Part shown: in pieces, positions 35,966 through 44,880 of the stretch | Position numbering within the stretch: position 1 is the stretch's first letter | Layout: each line of letters starts with the position of its first letter | Source: Paracoccus liaowanqingii | GTDB lineage: Bacteria; Pseudomonadota; Alphaproteobacteria; Rhodobacterales; Rhodobacteraceae | Assembly: GCF_004683865.2 (NCBI RefSeq) | Contig: NZ_CP038439.1 | Location: forward strand, 784,501 to 848,500 | DNA length: 64,000 nucleotides | Direction: 5' to 3' | Translations under genes and position numbers: made by a program | Notes under the pieces: model-generated | Databases searched by the model: none | Told to the model about the DNA's origin: nothing | Seen by the model: the letters and a program-made list of their open reading frames with translations, nothing else

Positions 35966-36089
35966 GACAGCCTCCATCGCATATGACGTCGGTAACGACG
36001 TCAGTAACGACGCAAGTTAAGGCACAGGCCTCACCCTAGGCAGGCGGCCACAACCGGGTGGTTCCAGAAGAGGTGCTGATTCAGTCTTA

Positions 36090-36347
36090 TCAGGGCAACC
36101 AGTCCACTAGAATGGACCGGCCGCGGTCCTGTGCTCCAAGATTTTTGAACATTCGATAAGCCGCCGTGGCACCTGTCACGATAATGCGGTTGCCGAAAGT
36201 TTCTTCAATCTCCTGAAGCGTGAACGGATTGGGCGCAGGACATACCTGACCCGCCAAGAAGCAAGTCATAACTTTTTGATTTACCTCAAGATGATCTAAA
36301 AAATAATGCGAAAGCACGCGAGGAACGGGGTGCTGTCGCCTGCCCAA
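36090..36347 (-). CDS. uncertain 85-aa reading frame between two IS elements
   Basis: Reads VPRVLSHYFLDHLEVNQ, FTLQEIEETFGNRIIVTG and ends ILVDWLP. The codon usage is less GC-rich than its neighbours and no clear ribosome site is visible. It may be the remains of a host gene stranded between the IS66 and IS630 elements, or chance. I recognise no family. The gap 36041-36370 holds nothing else. Confidence 0.25.
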   Translation of the reverse strand: MGRRQHPVPRVLSHYFLDHLEVNQKVMTCFLAGQVCPAPNPFTLQEIEETFGNRIIVTGATAAYRMFKNLGAQDRGRSILVDWLP

Positions 36348-36370
36348 TTCGAACTGTGGCAGCTTGGTTC

Positions 36371-37394
36371 GACTCCTTGTCGCAAATTAGAGCCGGTTGC
36401 ACTCAATCGACCTCATAGCCTGCGGCTTTGAAGTAGTTGTAGCACTCCTCGTCGGAGAACAGGTCGCAGACTTGGCCGACCGCGGCCCATCGCTGATCGT
36501 AGGTCCGTGCGGCAGCTTTTCTGACAAGAGCCTTGAGCTTGGCAAATGCCATTTCAATCGGATTGAGATCGGGGCTGTATGGCGGCAGGAACAAGAACCA
36601 CGCGCCGATATCATGCAGTGCCGCCGCAGCGGCAGGGCTCTTGTGGCTGGAGAGGTTGTCCAGAATGACGACGTCGCCGGCCCGGAGCGTCGGGACCAGT
36701 TGGGTTTTGATATAAAGTTCGAACATCTCGGCGTTCATCGCCCCGTCGCTCACCCAAGGCGCGTCCAGCCTGTCATGGCGCAGCGCTGCAATGAAGGTCT
36801 GGCTCCGCCAATGTCCAAACGGCGCATGATCCACGAAACGTTGCCCGCAAGGCGACCAGCCGGTGGTCTTGGTCATGTTGGTCTTGAGCCCGGTCTCATC
36901 AAGGAAAACCAGCCGCGCCAGATGGTTGGCCATGAGGGGTTGGCGCCTTGCGATCCAGATATGACGCAGGCCAGCAACATCCTGGCGCTTCTGTTCAAGC
37001 GCCTGCAAGGCTTTTTTTGTGTGTCAATCCAAGCCCGCGCAACATCCGCCAGACAGTGGCACGATGGACGGCGATGCTGTGGGTTTGGGCCAGTTCAGCC
37101 ACCAGTTCATTGAGCGTGATCTCGCCTTTGGCGGTGACACGCGCCTTGAGCCAACCGGCGACGCCCACCAGCTTCCCGCACCCGCCGCCATTGCCTTGCT
37201 GTCTCGGCGTCAACAACCCGGTCTCGCGTCGCAGCTTCACCAGATCGTTGACAATTTCGGCAAGACCCGAAAGTGCCGCGCCGCCTCGCGATGCCCATGC
37301 CCTTCGTCCACATAGGTCACGACCCGGGTCCGAAGCTCCATTGGATGTGGCTTGCCCATCAGATCCCCCATCTCTGCCTTAGCACAAGGGAATC
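36371..37394 (-). mobile_element. IS630-family element inserted in benD
   Basis: A one-gene element of about 1.02 kb. Related ends can be seen: GACTCCTTGT at 36371 and, on the other strand, GATTCCCTTGT at 37394-37384, taken as the inner part of the inverted repeats. The right end joins codon 68 of benD next to a TA dinucleotide (CACTA-TGGG), fitting the TA target preference of the family. Precise ends are uncertain by about 20 bases. Confidence 0.7.
36403..37359 (-). pseudogene. IS630-family transposase, two-frame and damaged
   Basis: N-terminal part: MGKPHPMELRTRVVTYVDEG to FRVLPK, then one T missing near 37250 throws the frame before VKLRRETGLLTPRQQG (37240-37000). At 37010-37020 an A7 run (AAAAAAAG) joins the helix-turn-helix part (LGLTHKK) to the catalytic part (ALEQKRQDV) in another frame; in this group that is a programmed -1 frameshift. 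The catalytic part shows the DDE residues in FLDETG, VILDNLSSHK and YSPDLNPIEMAFAKLK. The N-terminal deletion should make it inactive. Confidence 0.85.
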
Positions 37395-37614
37395 ATATCC
37401 CATAGTGGCTGCCGGAGTAGGTTTCCAGATCCGCCGAGAAATAGACAGCCTGACCGCCCGCTGCCGTGATGGCATCGGCCACCTCGGCCCCGATTGGCGA
37501 GCGGTCGATCACCGCAACCGACGCGCCCTCTTGTGCGGCCCGCTCGGCCACGCGGCGGCCAATGCCCTGCGCGGCTCCGGTGATGGCAAAAACCTTATCC
37601 CTGAACCGCATCAC
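37393..37614 (-). pseudogene. benD: benD 5' fragment, truncated by IS630
   Basis: BenD oxidises the benzoate cis-diol to catechol with NAD. Only the first 68 or so codons remain: cofactor motif TGAAQGIGRRVAER, VAVIDRSPIG and TADLET-like FSADLETYSG, then the sequence runs into the IS630 end. The active-site Tyr-x3-Lys is lost. The ATG overlaps the benC stop (4 bases), as in intact benABCD operons. Confidence 0.9.
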
Positions 37615-38624
37615 GCCGCCGCCTTCGTTTCCGAAGGGTTGAACTTCTCAAACAGGAACGAGGTGGGCGTGACGCCAATGCTTGCCATATGGCTGCGCAC
37701 CGCCTCGATCATCGGCGGCGGGCCGCAGAGGTAGACATCGGCGGCACCGTCCCACAGGTCGGCGGCGGTCAGGTGGTTGGTGGCATAGCCCTTCAGCGGG
37801 TGATCGGCCTCGGGGTCGGCGACGATGGTGGTCAGCGTCAGTGAAGGGATCTTGGCCGCCAGCGCCTGCAGGCGGTCCATCTCGACCAGATCGGCCAGTT
37901 TGGTCACGGCATAGACCAGGCGGATAGGCTGATCGGTTCCGGCGGTTGCGATCAGCTCCAGCATTGACAGGAAGGGCGCAAGTCCGGTGCCGCCAGCCAG
38001 AAACACCTGGGGACGGGTTACTGGGCGCAAGTAGAACGCGCCCATCGGCCCAGTCAGCGCCACGGCATCGCCAGCCTGCGCGCGGGCTAGGTAGCCCGAC
38101 ATCAGCCCGCCCGGAATGTTGCGGATCAGGAAGGATGCCTCATCCGCCTGCGGGTGGCTGGAGAAGGAATAGGCGCGGGTCTGGTTGGTTCGAGGGACCT
38201 GCACATTGACGTATTGACCGGGCAGAAAGCCCATCCCGGCCACCAGTTTCACCCGCAGTCGATACGATGTCTCCGACAGCGCCTCGACCCCCGCGACGGT
38301 GGCCTGAACGGTCTGTGCCCCGGTCTTGCAGGCCAGCGACGAGGCAGGAATGGCGATCACGCAATCGGATTTCGGCATCATTTGGCAGGTCAGTACCATG
38401 CCTGCGGCTGCCTCTTCCTCGGTCATCGCATCATCTAGGTAGAAGCCCAGTTCAAACTCGCCCCGCTCGGCCTTGCATTTGCAGGTGCCGCAGACCCCGT
38501 CGCGGCAATCCATCGGCACGTTGATCTTTTGCCGAAAGGCAGCATCCGACACCTTTTCGTCGGCGTCGCAGTCGATGATGCGGGTGATGCCGTCTTCGAA
38601 GTTCAGGGCAATCTTGTAGGTCAT
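37611..38624 (-). CDS. benC: benzoate 1,2-dioxygenase, reductase component
   Basis: The 337-residue electron-transfer protein passes electrons from NADH to the dioxygenase. N-terminal plant-type [2Fe-2S] ferredoxin: CRDGVCGTCKC and the fourth cysteine in MVLTCQM. FAD-binding part: RAYSFSSHP. NAD-binding part: FLAGGTGLAPFLSMLE and the terminal FLFEKFNPSE. Typical length and complete motifs, so it looks functional. Its ATG has AGGAGGAG upstream. Third ben gene in the minus-strand operon. Confidence 0.95.
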   Translation of the reverse strand: MTYKIALNFEDGITRIIDCDADEKVSDAAFRQKINVPMDCRDGVCGTCKCKAERGEFELGFYLDDAMTEEEAAAGMVLTCQMMPKSDCVIAIPASSLACKTGAQTVQATVAGVEALSETSYRLRVKLVAGMGFLPGQYVNVQVPRTNQTRAYSFSSHPQADEASFLIRNIPGGLMSGYLARAQAGDAVALTGPMGAFYLRPVTRPQVFLAGGTGLAPFLSMLELIATAGTDQPIRLVYAVTKLADLVEMDRLQALAAKIPSLTLTTIVADPEADHPLKGYATNHLTAADLWDGAADVYLCGPPPMIEAVRSHMASIGVTPTSFLFEKFNPSETKAAA

Positions 38625-38700
38625 GGCTCCTCCTCTCCCCGGCGGGCCTCCTCCTCAGGGGCCGCGCCGAGGTGCCGTTGCGGGACGGCGTCTGGTTGGG

Positions 38701-39210
38701 TCAGATGTGATAGACGTCGATCACATGGTGGATGCGGTCGTTCTTCAGGATCACCTTTTTCGAGGTGATCAGCGGCGTGCCGCTGGCGGTGTCGATCGTG
38801 TAGAACGACGTGCCCCAATAAGTGTCGGTGGTGCCGTAGCGGTAGTTGTGCGTCATCCAGTTGAACCGGATCTGCACCTTTGATCCGTCACGCGACAGCA
38901 CCTCGATGTTGGTGATGTTATGGCCGGTGCGCGGTTCGGGCAGCGAGGTAGCGCTGGAACGGTCGGTCTTGATGCGGAACACCCGGTCCTCGATCCCGCC
39001 CCGGTTGGGGTAGTAGATCAGCGACATCTCGTTCGCCGGGTCCTCGGTCAGGGTGTCGTAGTCATCCCAAGCGGGCATCCAGAACGGGCAGTCGGGGTGA
39101 TAGAACTGGATCCAGTCGTCAAAGCGGCGGTCGTCGAGCGCGCGCGCCTCGGCGAAAAGAAAGGCGCAGATCGCTTCATAGGACAGGGTGGTTTCGGTCA
39201 CGGCATTCAT
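38701..39210 (-). CDS. benB: benzoate 1,2-dioxygenase, small (beta) subunit
   Basis: Beta subunit of 169 residues, structural partner of BenA in the (alpha-beta)3 oxygenase. Recognised by YEAICAFLFAEARALDDRRFDDWIQFY, the CPFWMPAWDDYD block and NRGGIEDRVFRI. Start at 39210 (MNAVTETTLS), five bases after the benA stop; a longer frame upstream is only an overlap into benA. Length normal for BenB/XylY proteins. Confidence 0.95.
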   Translation of the reverse strand: MNAVTETTLSYEAICAFLFAEARALDDRRFDDWIQFYHPDCPFWMPAWDDYDTLTEDPANEMSLIYYPNRGGIEDRVFRIKTDRSSATSLPEPRTGHNITNIEVLSRDGSKVQIRFNWMTHNYRYGTTDTYWGTSFYTIDTASGTPLITSKKVILKNDRIHHVIDVYHI

Positions 39211-39215
39211 CTGTC

Positions 39216-40598
39216 TTACTCCGCTGCGATCTTGGTTGCGATTGCGGCGCGCTCTGCCTCGACGGCGGCGGCCATGCGTTCGGTCCATTGCGTGTGCTGG
39301 ATGACGAACAGGCCTTCGTCTTCGGTGCGTGCGCCGGACAGGATCGGTTTCATCCCGATGCGGTCGGCTTCCTCATCCGCGCCGGTGATCCACTGTTTGG
39401 CCCCCCGCGTCAGGTCGTTCCACTGCGCGGTGGGGGCAGCAGCATAGCCCATTTGGGTCGCGCGGAATTCTTCCAGATCATCCGGCGTTGCCATGCCCGA
39501 GGCGTTGAAGAAATCCTCATACTGGCGGATGCGGCGGGTGCGGGCCTCCTGGCTCTCACCCTTCGGCGCGACGCAGTAGATGGTCACTTCGGTCTGATCC
39601 ACGCTGATCGGGCGGAAGACACGCAGCTGGCTGGAGAACTGGTCCATCAGGAACAGATTCGGATAAAGGCACAGGTTGCGCAGATAGCCGATCATCCAAT
39701 CGGCCTTGGCCTCGCCATACTTGGCCACCAACTCGTCGCGGCGTGGGGCAAGCGGGCGGTTCGAAGGGTCAGCCCACTTCGTCCACAGCACCAGATGGCC
39801 GTTGTCGAACGAATAGAACCCGCCCTTTTGCTTGTTCCACTTGCTGGCATCGACCGATTTCACCTCGTCCTTGCCCTCATCGGCGCGGTGGCTGGTGGTG
39901 GCGACATAGTTCCAATGCACGGCCGAGACGTGATAGCCGTCAGCGCCGTTTTCGGCCTGCAGCTTCCAGTTGCCAGCATAGGTATAGGTGGACGACCCGC
40001 GCAGGACTTCCAGTCCTTCGTCGGACTGATCGACCACCATGTCGATCATCACCTTTGCCTCGCCCAGATAGTCCGACAGAGGCATCACATCGGGGTTCAG
40101 CGAGCCAAACAGGAACCCGCGATAGCTTTCAAACCGCGCAACGCGCTTCAGATCATGGCTGCCGTTCTTGTTGAATTGGTCGGGATAGCCCGCGCCTTCG
40201 GGGTCTTTCACCTTCAGGAGCTTGCCGGTGTTGTTGAAAGTCCAGCCATGGAAGGGGCAGGTGAATGTGGCCTTGTTCTGGCGCTTGTGGCGGCACAGCA
40301 TCGCGCCGCGGTGCGAACAGGCGTTGATCAGCGCATGCAGCGTGCCGGTCTTGTCGCGGGTGATCATGATCGGCTGACGGCCGATATGGGTGGTGAAGGT
40401 GTCGTTGACGTTCGGGATCTGGCTTTCGTGGGCCAGATAGATCCAGTTCCCTTCCCAGATATGCTTCATCTCCAGCTCGAACAGTTCGGCATCGGTGAAC
40501 ATGTCGCGGCGGGCGCGGAAAATGCCCTCTTCGGGCTTGTCCTGCACGATGCCGTCAAGGCGGCGGCTGATTTCGTCGAGTCCTGCGTCGGTGAACAT
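39216..40598 (-). CDS. benA: benzoate 1,2-dioxygenase, large (alpha) subunit
   Basis: The catalytic Rieske oxygenase subunit (460 residues) adds O2 to benzoate, giving the cis-dihydrodiol. Rieske ligands C94, H96, C114 and H117 (ACSHRG, CPFHGW) and the mononuclear iron ligands H223 and H228 with bridging D220 ([14 protein letters not shown]) are present. Sequence is typical of BenA/XylX. An AGGGAGGAT site precedes the ATG. Together with benB and benC the enzyme appears complete; the next step (benD) is lost. Confidence 0.96.
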   Translation of the reverse strand: MFTDAGLDEISRRLDGIVQDKPEEGIFRARRDMFTDAELFELEMKHIWEGNWIYLAHESQIPNVNDTFTTHIGRQPIMITRDKTGTLHALINACSHRGAMLCRHKRQNKATFTCPFHGWTFNNTGKLLKVKDPEGAGYPDQFNKNGSHDLKRVARFESYRGFLFGSLNPDVMPLSDYLGEAKVMIDMVVDQSDEGLEVLRGSSTYTYAGNWKLQAENGADGYHVSAVHWNYVATTSHRADEGKDEVKSVDASKWNKQKGGFYSFDNGHLVLWTKWADPSNRPLAPRRDELVAKYGEAKADWMIGYLRNLCLYPNLFLMDQFSSQLRVFRPISVDQTEVTIYCVAPKGESQEARTRRIRQYEDFFNASGMATPDDLEEFRATQMGYAAAPTAQWNDLTRGAKQWITGADEEADRIGMKPILSGARTEDEGLFVIQHTQWTERMAAAVEAERAAIATKIAAE

Positions 40599-40642
40599 CG
40601 TATCCTCCCTCTGTACCCGATGGGCAAATCTCTCCCGTGCGC

Positions 40643-40656
40643 TGAACCGGGGTTCA
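40643..40656. promoter_or_regulatory. palindrome between catB and benA
   Basis: TGAACC-GG-GGTTCA, a perfect 6-bp inverted repeat, lies 45 bases before benA in the short catB-benA gap. It could be a regulator site for an internal ben promoter or an mRNA hairpin. Confidence 0.35.
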
Positions 40657-40684
40657 ACGCTCTGACCCTCCCTCCGAAGGGGTG

Positions 40685-41833
40685 TTATTCGCCCGCGATG
40701 GCCTTAACCGTGACCGTCCGGTCACGGCGGTAGAAGTTCACCTTGTCATCGTCGAGGCTGACCCCGAAGCCCGGCCCAGTGGGCACGGTCACCGAGAAAT
40801 CTTTATATTCCAGCGGCGTGGCCAGAATCTCGTCCTTGAGCAGCAAGGGTTCGAACATCTCGGTCCCGAACTGCCACTCCGGTACTGTGGCAAAAAGCTG
40901 GATGGCGGCGGCAGTGCCAAGCCCGCTTTCCAGCATGGTGCCGCCGTAGAGGTCGATCCCTGCCGCGCGGGCAATGGCGATCACATCGGACGCCGGCTTC
41001 AGCCCGCCCGACTGGCAGACCTTCACCGCGAAGACGTCGGCCGACCGGCTGGCGGCCACGCGCATCGCATCGGCTGGGCCTTGCAATACCTCATCGGCCA
41101 TGATGGCAATCTCATACCCATCGGTCAGCGATTTCAGCGCGGTCAGCTTGTCTCGCGAGACAGGCTGTTCGATCAGGATGCAGCCAATCTCTTGCAGGCC
41201 GCGCGCACCGTAGCGGGCTTCGGTCAAGCTCCAGGCCTGGTTCACATCCACGCGGATCGTGCCACGGTCGCCCACGGCAGTGGCAATGGCGGCAACATGG
41301 GCGATGTCTTGTTTGACGCTGCGCTTGCCGATCTTCAGCTTGAAATCGCGGTGGCGGCGGGCGTCCAGCATCCGCTCGGCCTCATCAATATCGGTCTGGC
41401 TATTGCCGCTGGCCAAGGTCCAGGCCACGGGCAGGCGGTCGTGGATGCGACCGCCGAACAGTTGTCCGACCGACAGGCCAGACCTGCGGCCCAGCCCATC
41501 CCACAGCGCACATTCCACGGCGGCGCGGGCGATCGGATTGCCCTTCACGGCCTTTTCCATGTGGACGCTTGCAGCGGTGATCGCATCGGCATCCATGCCG
41601 ATCAAAGCCGGAGCGACGTAGGTGTCGATCGCCAGCTTGACGCTTTCGACGCTTTCCGGCCCGTAAGACAGCCCACCGATCGAGGCTCCTTCGCCCAGAC
41701 CCTCGGACCCGTCCGTAAAGCGGATGCGCACCAGGACGACCGACTGGGTCAACATCGTTGTCATCGACAAAACATGTCCCCGCACGGTCGGAACGTCGAC
41801 GATGATGGCTTCGATACGATCAATCTTCGTCAC
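40685..41833 (-). CDS. catB: muconate cycloisomerase
   Basis: Converts cis,cis-muconate to muconolactone in the catechol ortho-cleavage branch. The 382-residue enolase-superfamily protein shows KLKIGK (catalytic lysine pair), metal ligands in [14 protein letters not shown] and MADEVLQ, and the second-side lysine in VKVCQSGG. The start is GTG at 41833 ([14 protein letters not shown]), with GAAGAAAAGG upstream; the open frame further upstream is unlike the family. It is the first gene of the catB-benABC(D) operon. catA and catC, needed for the complete route, are not in the window. Confidence 0.92.
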   Translation of the reverse strand: MTKIDRIEAIIVDVPTVRGHVLSMTTMLTQSVVLVRIRFTDGSEGLGEGASIGGLSYGPESVESVKLAIDTYVAPALIGMDADAITAASVHMEKAVKGNPIARAAVECALWDGLGRRSGLSVGQLFGGRIHDRLPVAWTLASGNSQTDIDEAERMLDARRHRDFKLKIGKRSVKQDIAHVAAIATAVGDRGTIRVDVNQAWSLTEARYGARGLQEIGCILIEQPVSRDKLTALKSLTDGYEIAIMADEVLQGPADAMRVAASRSADVFAVKVCQSGGLKPASDVIAIARAAGIDLYGGTMLESGLGTAAAIQLFATVPEWQFGTEMFEPLLLKDEILATPLEYKDFSVTVPTGPGFGVSLDDDKVNFYRRDRTVTVKAIAGE

Positions 41834-42049
41834 GGCGTTGGCCTTTTCTTCGGGTCTTTCGATGACCTGAAGATGGCACTGGCGGGCGTCTTTGGTCCAA
41901 TACCGTTGCGGTCTGGTGCGATACCCAAAGCGCCCATCGCCCTGTGCGCACAGCATCGGAAAGGTGCCGTGCTTGGCACCTTTCGACGTGATGGCGGGCA
42001 AACACTGAAGCATCGGCAAACCTGTTGCGTTCAAAGATAATCTTGAAGT

Positions 42050-42076
42050 GCAACTATTGCATACAGATACTATCTG
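42050..42076. promoter_or_regulatory. two small palindromes in the catB/MarR divergent region
   Basis: TGCAACTATTGCA (42050-42062, arms TGCAA/TTGCA) and AGATACTATCT (42066-42076, arms AGATA/TATCT) lie about 50-75 bases before the regulator gene, in an AT-richer stretch. The first recurs at 42721. They are good candidates for the binding site of the MarR-type protein encoded at 42124. Confidence 0.5.
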
Positions 42077-42123
42077 ACGCAAGATGGGTCATCAAAGAGG
42101 CGCGTTCACACCAGCGCCTACGG

Positions 42124-42627
42124 ATGGATCAGATGCCCAGTACCGGCTTTTCAAGCAAACGATTGACATATCTTCTGGAAATCATTGCCGACGAAGCCAT
42201 CGCCGGGAATGATGCGATTTTCCTGCGAGAGCTTGGCTATTCGATCCGCGAAGTTCGCGTGCTGCGAATCGTCGATGACAACCCTGGTGTGACCTTCGTT
42301 GATGTCTGGGCCAAAAGCGGTCTTGAGCGCAGTCTGACATCGCGCATCCTGCAAAAGCTGATCGGCGACGGTCTGCTTGTGCGGACATCTTCCGGTACCG
42401 ACGCGCGCAAATATCATCTCTCCACAAGCGAGGCCGGCAAAGCCCTTCGTGAGCGCGGCAGGGCCGTATCTGACGCGCTTGAGGGGCTGTTGCTGGGCAC
42501 CTTTCCACCCGAAGATCGCCAGCGGTTGTTTGAACAGATTGAACGGCTTGGGCAATGGGTTCGGTCTGACGACTATAAGCGCGCCTTGGAAGTATATCCG
42601 GCGGCAAAGACCGACCCAAAGCCCTAA
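42124..42627 (+). CDS. MarR-family transcriptional regulator
   Basis: A 167-residue MarR-type protein: helix-turn-helix FVDVWAKSGLERSLTSRILQKL and the wing DGLLVRTSSGTDARKYHLS. Start at ATG 42124 (MDQMPSTGF), alternative 42133. It is divergent from catB and so probably controls the cat/ben operon, sensing an aromatic acid or muconate. The benzoate regulators best known are LysR (CatR/BenM) or AraC (BenR) types, so a MarR-type regulator here is a variation; several MarR proteins do sense aromatic acids. Confidence 0.85.
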   Translation: MDQMPSTGFSSKRLTYLLEIIADEAIAGNDAIFLRELGYSIREVRVLRIVDDNPGVTFVDVWAKSGLERSLTSRILQKLIGDGLLVRTSSGTDARKYHLSTSEAGKALRERGRAVSDALEGLLLGTFPPEDRQRLFEQIERLGQWVRSDDYKRALEVYPAAKTDPKP

Positions 42628-42720
42628 GATGGTCGTGCACGGCCCGGTCTTGACGGCTGTGCTGTGTGCCGAAACAGGGCGTCCGGGTATGGCCTGATAC
42701 CTTGTTTAAAATGCGCAGTC

Positions 42721-42733
42721 GCAAATAGTTGCA
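42721..42733. promoter_or_regulatory. second copy of the TGCAACTATT motif
   Basis: GCAAATAGTTGCA, read on the other strand TGCAACTATTTGC, shares TGCAACTATT with the palindrome at 42050. It lies about 50 bases before the remaining amidohydrolase reading frame. Confidence 0.45.
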
Positions 42734-42779
42734 TCACAAGAATATTTGTGGACGCAACGAAATGACGTCTTCTTTTTGA

Positions 42780-43274
42780 TTCTGGCATGACGCGCAACAG
42801 GGGCAGAGCCTTGAGTGGTTCCGGACGCTGCATGCCATGCCGGAAACCGGGTTCTCGGAGAGTCGGACGGCTGCCTATGTGCTGTCTGCTCTGCGTGGGC
42901 TTGGGCTTGAGGTGATCGAAGGCCTTGGCGGCACGGGTCTGGTCGGGCTGCTGCGCGGCGCACGGGCCGATCGTGCGGCGCCCTTTGTCGGGTTGCGGGC
43001 CGAGTTGGATGCTTTGCCGATGGCCGGGCCTGCCGATGGCACGGTGCAGACCACTGAAGGACCGCGCTACCACGGCTGTGGCCATGACGGCCACATGGCC
43101 ACCCTTCTAACTGTGGCGGCTTTCCTTGCCGCACAGCCCAATCTGCCGGTCAATGAGGCCTTAATTTTCCAGCCCGTCGAGGAACCGCTGACGGGTGCCG
43201 CGGCGATGATCGCTGACAGGCTCTTGGGCTTGGTGCCGATGTCCGCAATCTATGCGTTGCACAACATTCCCGGC
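42780..43274 (+). pseudogene. M20D amidohydrolase (hippurate hydrolase-like), both ends missing
   Basis: Reads LEWFRTLHAMPETGFSE, GTGLVGLLRG, the metal-binding YHGCGHDGHMATLL, FQPVEEPLTGAAAMI and ALHNIPGL. This is the first half of an amidohydrolase of the M20D group, which includes hippurate (benzoylglycine) hydrolase. The true start and first 15-20 residues are absent (stop at about 42777) and the sequence after HNIPGL is replaced by an IS5 fragment at about 43275. Located next to ben genes, it probably once produced benzoate from hippurate or a similar conjugate. Confidence 0.8.
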
Positions 43275-43652
43275 CTATTTGTCGTATCGTGTGGCCACCC
43301 GCCTCCAGTCTTTCAGCCGACCGAACATGATCTCGATGCGATTGCGCCTTTTGTAGCGGCGCTTATCGTATTTCACGGTCTTTTTGCGGGACTTCCGGCC
43401 GGGGATGCAGGCTTTTATGCCCTTGTCTTCCAACATTTCTCTCAGCCAGTCCGCGTCGTAGCCCCTGTCTGCCAAGAGCCAGTCGGCCTTCGGTAGGCTG
43501 CCCAGCAGCGCCGCCGCCCCCGTGTAGTCGCTGACCTGCCCTGCCGTCATGAAGAACCGGATCGGTCGGCCTTTCGCATCAGTGACGGCGTGCAGCTTTG
43601 TGTTCATGCCGCCCTTCGTTCGACCGATCTGGCGACCGCGCCCCCCTTTATG
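43275..43652 (-). pseudogene. IS5-family transposase, C-terminal part (right copy)
   Basis: KGGRGRQIGRTKGGMNTKLHAV, GYDADWLREMLEDKG, IPGRKSRKK and IMFGRLKDWRRVATRYDK are the second half of an IS5/IS427-type DDE transposase. It stops at YDK, where relatives continue for about 20 residues, so its end and terminal repeat were removed together with the end of the amidohydrolase. The N-terminal part lies beyond the IS110 insertion. Confidence 0.85.
43643..43652. repeat. 10-bp direct repeat, left copy (flanks the IS110 element)
   Basis: CCCCTTTATG, identical to 44871-44880 on the other side of the IS110 element. It marks the probable outer limits of the inserted DNA (about 1.22 kb). Confidence 0.5.
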
Positions 43653-44870
43653 GATGGCCCGCCCCTCCCGCCGATCTCCGTGTAGGATGTCGGTGTTCAA
43701 TGGAGGAAGGAGCGGACCATGAGCATTGTGATCGTTGGCATCGACCTAGGCAAGAACAGCTGCAGCATCGTCGGTCTCGACAGCCTGGGGACAGTGGTGG
43801 TGCGACGGCGATTGCGTCGTGACGGCGTCATCGCCTTCGCGTCGAAGCTGCCGGCCTGCATCATGGCCATGGAGGCGTGTTGCGGCGCTCATCACATGGG
43901 ACGGTCGCTGGCAGCACTGGGGCATGAGGTCCGGCTGATGTCGCCGGAATATGTCCGGCCTTACGTCAAGGCGCAGAAGAATGATGATCGCGACGCTGAG
44001 GCCATTGCCGAAGCGGCAACCCGACCCACCATGCGCTTTGTCGAACTCAAGAGCGAGGAGCAACTCGACGTCCAGACGTTGCATCGGGTGCGGGATCGAC
44101 TGGTCGGAGAACGCACGTCGCTGACCAACCAGATCAGGAGCCTTCTGCTGGAACGGGGACATGTCGTAGCACAGGGCCATGCCCGGTTGCGCCACCTGCT
44201 CGCTGACATGCTCGACCCCGGCACGGGCAGCCTCAGTCCCCGCATGGCTTTCCTGCTCGGCGACATGCGCACGCGGTGGGACGAGCTTGACCGCCGCATT
44301 GCCGCTTTTGACGCCGAGTTCGCGGCCATGGCTCGGACCGATGAGCGAGCACGGCGGCTGACAAGCATTCCGGGCATCGGTGCGCTGAATGCCACCGCAT
44401 TGGTCGCCGCTGTCGGCAACGCCGCGACATTCACGAAAGGACGCAATCTGGCCGCCTGGCTGGGTCTGGTGCCCAGGCAGGCGACAACAGGAGGCAAACC
44501 GAAACTGCTCGGGATCACGAAGCGCGGCAGTCGATACCTGCGCAAGATGCTGATCCAAGGCGCGCGATCTGCCATGCCAACACTGGCAAAAGCGAATTCT
44601 GCCGTAGGCGCCTGGCTGCGTGCACTGCTTGTGCGCACCCATCCCAACGTCGCTGTTGTCGCCCTTGCTGCGAAGATGGCCCGCACTGTCTGGGCGCTTC
44701 TGCGGCACGGGCGAAACTATGAAGCCGTGCCGCAGGCGGCCGGTTGAGGAACACGCGCCCGTCTTGAACACAGCCGGGCGCAACGAGCTGCGAGTGGTGA
44801 AAGGAAGATGGCCTGACAGTTGATCGGCGTTGCAAAAACCTCCGGCGCAAAATGGCCCACTGAGGCCGGC
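43653..44870 (+). mobile_element. IS110-family element inside an IS5 remnant
   Basis: An about 1.2-kb segment with one intact transposase, lying between the two parts of an IS5-type gene. Non-coding flanks are 66 bases before and about 120 bases after the transposase. IS110 elements encode a bridge RNA in a non-coding end that chooses the target; here the longer 3' flank is the likelier place. Ends inferred from the 10-bp direct repeats, not from terminal inverted repeats, which this family lacks. Confidence 0.6.
43719..44747 (+). CDS. IS110-family transposase
   Basis: A 342-residue DEDD transposase-recombinase. N-terminal RuvC-like domain with D9 (VGIDLGKN), MAMEACCGAHHMG and the acidic QKNDDRDAEAIAEA motif. 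C-terminal Tnp20 domain with the hairpin motif IPGIGALNATALVA and the catalytic serine region KLLGITKRGSRYLRKML. No damage is seen, so it may be active, unlike every other IS gene here. AGGAAGGAG precedes the ATG. Confidence 0.93.
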   Translation: MSIVIVGIDLGKNSCSIVGLDSLGTVVVRRRLRRDGVIAFASKLPACIMAMEACCGAHHMGRSLAALGHEVRLMSPEYVRPYVKAQKNDDRDAEAIAEAATRPTMRFVELKSEEQLDVQTLHRVRDRLVGERTSLTNQIRSLLLERGHVVAQGHARLRHLLADMLDPGTGSLSPRMAFLLGDMRTRWDELDRRIAAFDAEFAAMARTDERARRLTSIPGIGALNATALVAAVGNAATFTKGRNLAAWLGLVPRQATTGGKPKLLGITKRGSRYLRKMLIQGARSAMPTLAKANSAVGAWLRALLVRTHPNVAVVALAAKMARTVWALLRHGRNYEAVPQAAG

Positions 44871-44880
44871 CCCTTTATGA
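44871..44880. repeat. 10-bp direct repeat, right copy (flanks the IS110 element)
   Basis: CCCCTTTATG, second copy of the 43643-43652 sequence. Confidence 0.5.

Larger units (their letters stand above)
33239..36040 (-). mobile_element. IS66-family element, all three transposition genes damaged
   Basis: In transcription order (minus strand) it carries tnpA, tnpB, tnpC and a small passenger gene, each overlapping the next as in active IS66 elements. tnpA has a nonsense codon, tnpB one frameshift and tnpC a nonsense codon plus several frameshifts. It interrupts the left IS5 remnant at about 33240. Exact ends are not clear; a short direct repeat of GTAACGACGTC-type units (35989-36015) lies near the tnpA end. 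The element cannot move by itself. Confidence 0.8.

Noticed and set aside
40685..42082. A longer catB starting at 42082
   Set aside because: The first 83 codons are unlike the enolase superfamily and overlap the control region; the GTG at 41833 fits the family start and has a ribosome site.
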